NCBI RefSeq assembly: GCF_009730915.1
Contig: NC_052476.1
Location: forward strand, 20,999,257 to 21,063,256
Source of the DNA: Dioscorea cayenensis subsp. rotundata
Taxonomy: Eukaryota; Streptophyta; Magnoliopsida; Dioscoreales; Dioscoreaceae
Direction of reading: 5' to 3'
Length of the DNA stretch: 64,000 nucleotides
Shown in pieces: positions 55,961 to 64,000 of the stretch. Position numbers and translations under genes: made by a program. Below the pieces are notes generated by a model. That model was not told the origin of the DNA. It did not search any database and worked only from the letters and a program-made list of their open reading frames with translations. The stretch's first letter is position 1, and every line of letters begins with the position of its first letter.

Positions 55961-58900
55961 TGAGTACCATGAAGTTTTGCCGAGAATGGTAAGCATCATC
56001 AACCACCCGAAAAGACTTTTCCCATTCCCTTCCTCTTTCTTCTCATCATCACTGATCTTACTGAGATCTTTTCACTGTGCAGCAACAACATTCTGTATCC
56101 CAAGGAAGATAGGGAGCAGAAAGTTCTCCTCTTTGCCTGCCGCAACTGTGATCATCAGGCCAGTTTTAACTTTTTTAATTTTCTTAATTTTGGGGGGTTT
56201 TGGAAGTTGAAGTGGAAATTAGTACTGATTCTGGTGATTTGTGATTGGATTCAGGAAGTTGCTGATAATAACTGTGTGTATAGGAATGTTATACACCATG
56301 CTCCTGGTGAGTTCACTCAAGTTCTTCAAGATGTTGCTGCTGATCCAACTCTTCCTCGCACTAAGAGTGTTAGATGTTCTGTTTGTAATCATCCTGAAGC
56401 TGTCTTCTTCCAGGTCTCTCTCTTTTTTTTTTTTCTCTCTTCTTTTTATGGATTCATCTTTGGCTTTGAAAAGTTAGCATCTTGCTTAATTCCCTGTGTG
56501 TGTGTGTGTGTGTTTATTTGCTTATATACTAACATATAGAATGAGCGACCTTACTCTGGTTCATGTTTACGCTTTATTCTCCTAAATGTCCTTTATGTGT
56601 GTCTATGTGTTGTTGATTGATCTTTAGCTTTGAACAGTTAGCTTCCTGCTTCTTTCTTATTGTGTGCTTTATGTGCTTGTAGACTAACATATAGGATAAG
56701 CAACCTTATTCTAGTTCATATCTACACTTTATTCTCCTAAATTTCCTTTGTGTGTGTCTGTGTATTGTATATATTGATCTTTAGCTTTGCAAAGTTAGTG
56801 CTGTGCTTGAATCTTAGTATGTGTTCCTTTGCTTACATATATATTCTAACATATACATTGAGCAACCTTATTCTATATTCTTTGAAATTTCCTTTGTGTG
56901 TGTCTGTGTATTGTAGATTGATCTTCAGCTTTGAAAAGTTAGCATCTTGCTGGAATCGTAATATGAGTTTTATTTGCTTGTATACTAATGTATTGAATGA
57001 ACAACCTCATTCTAGTCCGTGCTTACACTTCATTCTCCAAAATTTCCTGTGTGTGCCCATGTATTTTAGATTGATATTTAGCTTTGAAAAGTTAAAGTCT
57101 TGCTTGAATCTTAAGGTGTGTTTTGTTTGCTTATATACAAATATAGAGAACGAGCAACCTTATTCTAGTTCATGTTTACACTTTATTCTCTTAAATTTCC
57201 TTTGTGTGCGTCTGTCTTTGTATGTATTGATCTTTAGCTTTGCAAAGTTAGCGTCTTGCTTAAATCTTAGTGTGTGTTTTATTTGCTTATGTACTAACAT
57301 AGAGAACGAGCAACCTTATTCTAGTTCAAGTTTACACTTTATTCTCCTAAATTTCCTTTGTGTGCATCTGTCTTTGTATATATTGATCTTTAACTTTGCA
57401 AAGTTAGCGTCTTGCTTGAATCTTAGTGTGTGTTTTATTTGCTTATGTACTAACATAGAGAACAAGCAACCTTATTCTAGTTCAATGTTTACACTTTATT
57501 CTCCTAAATTTCCTTTGTGTGCATCTGTCTTTGTATATATTACTCTTTAGCTTTGCAAAGTTAGCGTCTTGCTTGAATCTTAGTGTGTGTTTTATTTGCT
57601 TATGTACTAACATAGAGAACAAGCAACCTTATTCTAGTTCAATGTTTACACTTTATTCTCCTAAATTTCCTTTGTGTGCGTCTGTCTTTGTATATATTAC
57701 TCTTTAGCTTTGCAAAGTTAGCGTCTTGCTTGAATCTTAGTCTGTGTTTTATTTGCTTATGTACTAACATAGAGAACAAGCAACCTTATTCTAGTTCAAT
57801 GTTTACACTTTATTCTCCTAAATTTCCTTTGTGTGCATCTGTCTTTGTATATATTACTCTTTAGCTTTGCAAAGTTAGCGTCTTGCTTGAATCTTAGTGT
57901 GTGTTTTATTTGCTTATATACTAACATATAGAATGAGCAACCTTATCCTAGTTCATATCTACACCTTCTTCTCCTAAATTTCCTTTGTGTATCTGTGGAT
58001 TGTGGATTGATCTTTGGCTTTGAAAAGTTAGCATCTTGCTTGAATCTTAGTGTGTGTTATATTTGCTTGTATACGAGCAAACTTATTCTAATTCATGTTT
58101 GCACTTCATTCTCCTAAATTTCCTTTGTGTTGCGTACTGAGGATTGTGGATTGATTTTTAGCTTTGAAAAGTTTCAAAAATAGTGATTTTTTCGATGGTT
58201 AGTTACAAATGGGTGAACATTGAGTGATAAATTTCATTGTTAATTTCATCTCTCTTTTATGAATTGATCTTTATCTTTGAAAAGTTTTGCAACTTGGTTC
58301 AATCTTAACATGTTTGTGTTACTTTGGTTATATCCTAATATTGAATGCACAACCTTATCCTAGTTCATATTTATATTCTCCAAAGTTTTGAATAATGTTG
58401 TTTTTCGATGTTCTGTTAAAATTGGATCAATGTTAACCAATGAATCTCATTGTTCTTTCATCTCTGTTCTTATGGACTGATCTTCAGGATTGAAAAGTTA
58501 AATCTCAGTTCATTCTTAGGAAATTTTAATGCTTTGATTTCTTCTTAAGATGTCAGTATGCATATTATTACTGAACATCGATGATACACACATACAGACA
58601 CACACATGTATATCAGAGGTCTTGTCCCTTATAAATTCAAGTTTATGTTCACTCTATGTTCTCCAAGTTTCACGAATGTCGATGTTTTCATGGACTGATC
58701 TTTCGCGTAGAAAAGATAACATTTTGCTTCATCCGTCTGAGATTGTTAGACATACATATTAGTACATTAAAATTTTAAACTTTTTAGATTTCTGGTTACA
58801 ATGCTTTTGTGTAATACTATAAAATGTTTGGATATTCAGCTTTTAATTGAGACTAAGAGATTTAATCCTTGTTTTTCATATCTAAATACATAGCTAATTG

Positions 58901-58991
58901 TTTTTTTCAGGCTACGGCGAGGGGTGAAGAAGGTATGACCCTGTTCTTCGTCTGTTGTAATCCAAGTTGTGGACATCGGTGGAGAGATTGA
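55961..58991 (+). CDS. NRPB9: DNA-directed RNA polymerase II subunit RPB9
   Basis: Small zinc-ribbon subunit of RNA polymerase II, needed for start-site choice, fidelity and cleavage of backtracked RNA. Exons 55961-55989, 56083-56158, 56255-56413 and 58911-58991 give 114 residues, the family length. Zinc ribbon 1 uses C7-x2-C10 (FCREC) and C29-x2-C32 (ACRNCDHQ). Zinc ribbon 2 uses CSVC (76-79) and [11 protein letters not shown] (to C108). The conserved [12 protein letters not shown] is present. Intron 2 must begin right after CATCAG to keep the frame, giving a GC donor (GCCAGT) instead of GT. Intron 3 is 2.5 kb and mostly tandem repeats. A polyadenylation-like AATAAA lies near 59111. Otherwise intact. 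Confidence 0.95.
56430..58500 (+). repeat. ~157-bp tandem repeat filling RPB9 intron 3
   Basis: CTTTGAAAAGTTAGCATCTT-like motifs recur at about 56466, 56630, 56785, 56930, 57083, 57238, 57396, 57553, 57710, 57867 and 58019, then degenerate copies to 58500. The period is 153-158 bp. The central copies (57240-57900) are nearly identical (AACATAGAGAACAAGCAACC, TTCCTTTGTGTGCATCTGTC), while the edge copies have decayed. This gradient is typical of unequal exchange in the middle of an array. Confidence 0.9.
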
Positions 58992-59210
58992 TTGCTCGAG
59001 TTCTGTTTGTCCACCGGCTCATCATTTTTCGCCAGCGCTTCTATTTATCTTGTTCTGTTGTAAACTATCAAATGATTGAGATTCTGAAAACCCTAATTTG
59101 ACAGATCCTCAATAAAACTATGCCTTGCTTTGTGTCCTTTTATGTTCTCTTTCCGTATTCTCAATGGCTTCATTCTGAAATTCATACTGAATCAATGTTC
59201 ATGCTCTATT

Positions 59211-59429
59211 GTCAACGATCTTTGGGTCTATTGGTACACGGGTCGCCGATAGAGCTCTCACCGAGTGGTGAAAGTTCGATTCTCGGCTGAGGGCACATTT
59301 CTGAGAGTTGTGTATGGATGGTTCTAGCGCCCACGTGAGTGCGGCCCTGTCCCCACTTGTTCCACCGAGGCTTGTGCACGTCCATGGGTCTCTAGTGGGT
59401 TTGCCCCGCTCCTTTTCCCAAAAAAAAAA
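59211..59429 (+). mobile_element. SINE (tRNA-derived) with 17-bp target duplications
   Basis: A ~219-bp element with a tRNA-like head (GGTACACGGGTCGCCGATAG, B box AAGTTCGATTCTC), a non-tRNA body (GCCCACGTGAGTGCGGCCCT, GTCCATGGGTCTCTAGTGGG) and a short poly(A) tail. It is bounded by AATGTTCATGCTCTATT (59194-59210) and AATGTTCATGTTCTATT (59430-59446), one mismatch in 17, which fixes both ends. It inserted downstream of RPB9 in the same direction. The near-perfect duplication suggests a fairly young insertion. Confidence 0.9.
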
Positions 59430-59638
59430 AATGTTCATGTTCTATTTCATGAATGCCATGTTTCAAACATGTCATGCCGAAATTTACATCGACAGTGATT
59501 CTGTTTCACAATCTACAAGCCAAATTCTATGTAATCAGACAATATATATCGAAAAATTTCAGACAGTTCTCAACATTTCATCACATTTGCAGTAATCATC
59601 AATGATCATGATCGATACAAATTATCAATCCATCGCCA

Positions 59639-61679
59639 TCATTCCTTCGCCCACAAAGGAAGAGGCGAACGAAAACAAAGAGGCAAACCAGAAACAGGAT
59701 GATCAAAAGCCAAGTTTTCAGCATGAAGAGCATGGAAATCAAACTCGATGCCCTTCCACTCAATCACACCTCCATACTTAACATCTCCTCTGATCGGAAT
59801 TCCAAGATACTGACAATGAAGCCGAATCTGATGAGTTCTACCGCTCTGCGGCCAAGCTCTTATCAATATCTCATCTTTGCCGAAACCACTTTCATCTGCC
59901 TTACTTTCGACAGTTACATCCAAATCATCACCCGGGTTGTTCTTCTGCCCATTGATTGATAAAACTTCGAAGCAAGTCATCATGTCCTTCACCATCGATC
60001 CACCCGGAAGAGTTCGACCGACATCTGACTTGGAATACACGCGCCATGCACCGAACTTGGACCGGCCATGGCCGGAGCTTATGGTTAGCTTCTTCCACTT
60101 GGGTGCATGGCCAATGCAGAGAGCAATATATGATTTCTTCACTTTGTGATCAGTGAATGCTTTCACTAACTTTGCTGCTACTTTGTTTGATTTGGTTATC
60201 ACCATTAAACCACTTGTGTCTCTGTCTAACCTGTTGGCAAGATGAAGTGCATTGTCTTCACTTGTTCCATTTCCTGCATTTTCACAATCAAATACATTAT
60301 TTCTTAGAACTTTTTACAAGCTTTATACCGTCATTGTCCGATTCAACCCAAAAGCTTAAACTCATTTTAATGAGAGACTCACACTTACATATTCGATTTA
60401 TATTTTCTAAATTAACTGATTTGGAACTATTCTTTACTTTAACACAAACCAAACCTGATTCCATAATAATATTATAAATCTTTGTTAAGTAGCTTGAAAC
60501 AAAGCTAATGGTCTTATTTTCCTGGTTTAACACCCTTAATCTCATTCTAGAACTAGAAAATTTGTTAGTATTAGCTTATTCCTGGAATAAGAGTTAACCA
60601 TAACTTTAAAAATTCCCAACTTTTTATTTCCATTCTATAAAATTTTAGGAAACTAAATATAAAACTCCATTTAGTATAAATGAATGTATGTACAATGTGT
60701 ATATATATTCCAAATAATAAATTCTGTGGTTCTGTACCTAACAAAGTAAAACTATACATAATTCCTTAAGGTATGAATTGGCTCAATCAGTGCATACTTG
60801 CGTATGTATGTATGTATTCTGGTAAGTTGTATGACATTTGTAATGAAATGATTCAGAGTGAAAATGAATATAACATTCATGCAAATATATCCAATATAGT
60901 ATATATATAAGGACCGGTAATCTAGAGACATTTCACAGTAACAGTTTTATTATAAAATATAACTCCAGAGAGTGGAGTCAGCATCACTAACCCTAACCTC
61001 ATCTCCAGAATTAGTAATGAAACAATAGTCGGTTGTGGGGATGTTCCTAGATTTATTTTTGGGGGCATCCCAGAAAACATATTGTCTATATACATATTAG
61101 GGGTCTTATACATACAATTCCAAAACCAAAATACATACAAAATAAAATTCCATTAATGCAGGCATTTATGTGTATATATATACATACCATTTTGGCCTTA
61201 GACAGGTAAATTAAAAAAAAAAAAAAATTTGATAACAATATATTCATACAAATATTCAAGTTTTGAAGGTTAATGGGAAAAAAAAAACCATTTTTATTTT
61301 AAGAATTTTAATATTAGAAATAAAATAATAAAAAAAAAAGATTCAATAACCGCAAGGTGATCTTACCGGAGGGCGGAGGAGCCTTATCGGAGAGAGTTTT
61401 GAGAAGGGTTTCGCAGTAGATCCCCGAGGGCTTGTTCACGACCACCATCGACTCATCTTCGAATACGACGTCGCCGGCGCCGAGCTCGTACGCCCCTGAC
61501 CTCGCCGCCGCCGTCATCGCCCTCCTCAGCTCCACATCCTTCGATATCGCCGGGTACGGCGGCGTCATCGGTGTTGGAAACCCGCTCGCCGCCGCTGCCA
61601 TGGCTTGGGATCGATGAGAGATCGTCGGTGCTAGGGTTTTGAAGGGTAGTGGTACTGGTAGTGCTGTGCGTGGTGGCAT
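59639..61679 (-). CDS. RNA pseudouridine synthase 1-like (RluA family)
   Basis: Pseudouridine synthase of the RsuA/RluA superfamily, isomerising uridine in RNA. Two exons (61367-61679 and 59639-60273) join in phase 1 to give 315 residues. Visible parts are a Pro/Ala-rich start, motif I (VVFEDESMVVVNKPSGIYCE), the catalytic loop LANRLDRDTSGLMVITKSN (Asp in RLD; Asn replaces the bacterial His of HRLD), KSYIALCIGHAP, and the C-terminal motif GRTHQIRLHCQYLGIPIRGD with LHAENLAFDHP. The start could be MPPRTALP at 61679 or the later MAAAASGFPTP. Which RNA and compartment it serves is not visible. No defect is seen. The 1.1-kb intron is AT-rich with no recognisable element. Confidence 0.9.
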
Positions 61680-61689
61680 TTTCGTAATT

Positions 61690-62370
61690 TAGACGATGAG
61701 GTTGGCCACGGGTCGGATTCGGGTTGGATTCTTATAGATCCGATAAGAAGACGGTTTCGAAATCCAAACGTGTTTCAACTCTCAAGCTCGTTTGTGTGGG
61801 CTTTGAAGGTGCGATCTTGTTTCCCTTGATTTGTTCTTTAATTTGATTGTTTTTTTGAAGGTTATTTTGGGAGTTGGATCGATGTGGTGAGGTTGAATGA
61901 GTGAATTTCATTGTTGATTTTGTCTATTTTTGGTAGGATTTGTAGATTTTCTTCTTTTTTTTTAAAAATTTTTTTTGGGAACTGGAACGATTTCTGGGGA
62001 ATCAAGTTGGTGATTTCGTTTAGGGTTTGAAGGTTTGTGATTGTTTTTCTTATGATTTTGTTTTGATTCATAGGATCATAAGGTCACTAAATTGGATTCA
62101 AAATTTGTTTTTTTTTATTTGTAGTGTTGGATTTGGATGGAGTTCTGATTAATGAACAAGAATTGAATCCATGAGCATAAATGTGTTTGTTTTGAGGACT
62201 ATTGCATGCTAAATGGAGTGTTTGATTGAAATTATTCTTCTGTTTGTTTGAATAAAAACAATCTGAATTTTCAAGAGTAAGATTCTTGAGAATTTTGGGT
62301 TACTACGTCTTTGAGATGTTTGATTCCACTAATTACTCTACATTTAGTTTATATTTGTGCTTTTTTGCAG
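61690..62370 (+). other. 5' leader and first intron of the next gene
   Basis: Divergent promoter region between the pseudouridine synthase and the plus-strand gene. A leader exon appears to end at about 61807 (TTTGAAG/GTGCGA), and the intron acceptor TTTTGCAG lies at 62370. The intron is T-rich with no coding content. Confidence 0.5.
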
Positions 62371-62423
62371 ATTAACCTTTGAGTGAAGCTTTGATAAATT
62401 GTTTCAAGTTCAATTTGAGTTCA

Positions 62424-62528
62424 ATGGATTCTTCTGTAATAACACCAGAAGATGTGCTTGAATCTCTTATGAATGATGGAACTATTGATGCTATTCGACT
62501 GAAGATAATCAATCAGCTCAAGGCCAAT
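62424..62528 (+). CDS. First coding exon of a possible BOD1/SHG1-like protein (partial)
   Basis: ATG at 62424 with donor CCAAT/GTAAGC at 62528, giving 35 residues: MDSSVITPEDVLESLMNDGT, then DAIRLKIINQLKAN. The short helical motif 'DGT-DAxRLKIIxQLKAN' recalls the N-terminal BOD1/SHG1 region found in plant homologues, associated in other eukaryotes with COMPASS/SET1 complexes or kinetochore regulation. I assign it tentatively from this one exon. Later exons are not visible before the window end, and the following 900 bp are tandem repeats in the intron. Confidence 0.45.
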
Positions 62529-62599
62529 GTAAGCTTGTTTTCTATTTATAGCATAATAAATGAGATTTTCATATCCTGAATTTTCCGTGCCTGATGATT

Positions 62600-63440
62600 T
62601 AATGCAAGATTAAAGCTCTATTATCCAAAGATATGATGTTTTTGTGCTTTCAGATCATCTGTTGTTGTTTTATGTTCTATGTTTCTGTAATAGATGAGAT
62701 TTTCATATCCTGAATTTTCCATGTCTATTGATTTAATGCAAGATTAAGCTCTATTATTGTTTCAAAGATTGCATTTGGATAAAGATATGATATTCTTGTG
62801 CTTTCAGATCATCTGCTGTTGTTTTATGTTTCTGTATATAGCATGATATATGGGAATTTCATATCCTGAATTTTCTATGTCTGTTGTGTTAATGCAATAT
62901 TAAGCTCCAATATGCTTTCGAAGATTGCATTTTGGTAAAGATATGATGTTCTTGTTCTTTCAGATCATCTGCTGTAGTTTCATGTTTCTATATATGGCAT
63001 GATAGATGGGAATTTTATATCCTGAATTTTCCATGTATGTCCATTATTCTTTTAAAGATTGCATTTGGATAAAGATATGATGTTCTTGAGCTTTTAGATC
63101 ATCTGTTGTTGTTTTATGTTTCTGTATATAGCATGATAGATGAGAATTTCATATCCTGAATTTTCCATGTCTGTCTGTTGTGTTAATGCAAGATTAAGCT
63201 CCAATATGCTTTCGAAGATTGCATTTTGGTAAAGATATGATGTTCTTGTGCTTTCAGATCATCAGCTGTTGTTTCATGTTTCTATATATATAGCATGATA
63301 GATGGGAATTTCATATTGTGAATTTGCCATTTCTGTTGTGTTAATGCAAGATTAAGCTCCATTATGCTTTCAAACATTGCATTTCGGTAAAGATGTGATG
63401 TTCTTGAGCTTTTAGATCATCTGTTGTTGTTTTATGTCCA
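62600..63440 (+). repeat. ~155-bp tandem repeat in the intron of the BOD1-like gene
   Basis: TTTCAGATCATCTG-type motifs recur at about 62651, 62804, 62959, 63094, 63254 and 63411, with AAAGATATGATGTTCTTG before and GGGAATTTCATATCCTGAAT after each. The spacing is 135-160 bp. Copies differ by small indels. Confidence 0.85.
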
Positions 63441-64000
63441 CATGGATCCAGTACATTGCTCCTTGATTATTAGGTGTGTGCCATGTGGTGGTTAACATTT
63501 AAGATGAATGAATCTGATTTATCTTTGTCGCCACACTGTGTATATCTATTAACTTTTTTGGAAAGAACTCGATGTAGGTGAAACTTATATCCATTTGAAG
63601 ATAATTATGTTTTGATCTTCATATTACATTCCCATGTGACCAGCAAAATGATGCTTAATTTGTAAAAAGATATATAGAGTAGCAGGTCCTTTGTTTGCCA
63701 TTTACGTCAGCAAATCTGATTCTCATTGTTTTAGTTTGGATGAAAAGTTAATTTTGCTTGTTGAGAATTTTGATTGAATTTCTTCATGTGCTTAGCTGGA
63801 GACTCTTCAGTTAAATTACTGTTTTATTGTGGGAAGAACCTTCTGTTAAAAATTAAAGAAAATAATTACAAAAATAGAAAACTTTTTTTTCAATTCTAAG
63901 AGAAGGTTGGTCTTGCTTTCTGTTTATATATTATCAAACAGTCTGTCCTTTTTTAATGTGCCATTAAACACATCTATATTATTGTGGGAAGAACCTTCTA
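63441..64000 (+). other. Intron sequence at the window end
   Basis: AT-rich, no exon recognised. ATTGTGGGAAGAACCTTCT occurs twice (about 63825 and 63980), so another tandem repeat may begin here and continue outside the window. Confidence 0.5.

Noticed and set aside
56750-57550. 266-codon open frame with internal repeats in the RPB9 region
   Set aside because: It lies inside RPB9 intron 3 and only reflects the 157-bp tandem repeat; the composition (Leu/Cys/Phe/Ser-rich) is that of T-rich DNA.

Overview
This is nuclear DNA of a flowering plant. Genes have many exons with GT-AG introns, the sequence is AT-rich, and two nuclear-type tRNA genes, small inverted-repeat transposons (MITEs) and a SINE are present. 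The plant-only families found here are a PPR-E protein, a plastid dihydrolipoamide dehydrogenase and a plant-type PDI. Several proteins read slightly more like monocot than eudicot versions, but the species cannot be fixed from the window alone. Positions 25415-26414 are a 1000-base run of N, i.e. a scaffold gap.

Left part (1-25.4 kb): ordinary housekeeping genes. In order these are the first exon of a PDI-like ER oxidoreductase (-), an unrecognised multi-exon gene (-), the ER-lumen J-protein ERDJ3B (+), a cluster of MITEs around a tRNA-Pro(CGG), an intronless PPR-E gene with two frame breaks (+), the TFIID subunit TAF13 (-), an odd tRNA-Ala(AGC), the COPII GTPase SAR1 (-) and plastidial LPD (-), which has a one-base frame break in exon 9. 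ER folding (PDI, ERDJ3B) and ER export (SAR1) lie close together, but there is no sign of shared control.

Middle part (26.4-44.9 kb): the most unusual feature, a head-to-tail array of a ~1.54 kb unit: one partial copy at the gap, eleven full copies and one truncated copy. Each unit is a mosaic of a TATA promoter plus short exon (67-aa ORF intact and identical in three copies), flanked by 133-bp direct repeats; part of the HECT region of a UPL7-type ubiquitin ligase with an internal deletion; an inverted piece of an intron/exon-2 junction with a 9-10 bp minisatellite; and one half of a MITE family also found at 9.4 kb. Relatives of the gene-derived pieces lie just to the right: a small two-exon gene at 45.4-45.8 kb (-) and a decayed UPL7-like gene at 47.8-51.1 kb (+), preceded by an importin-alpha fragment. 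Small indels between units sit mostly at CTG/CAG sites and homopolymers and become dense towards the gap. That looks more like long-read consensus error, possibly caused by CHG methylation, than real divergence.

Right part (52-64 kb): housekeeping genes again. These are a ZCCHC10-like zinc-knuckle SR-tailed protein (+), RNA polymerase II subunit RPB9 (+; one intron appears to use a GC donor, and the last intron is filled with ~157-bp tandem repeats), a SINE with 17-bp target duplications, an RluA-type RNA pseudouridine synthase (-) and the first coding exon of a possible BOD1/SHG1-like gene (+), whose next intron also holds ~155-bp tandem repeats.
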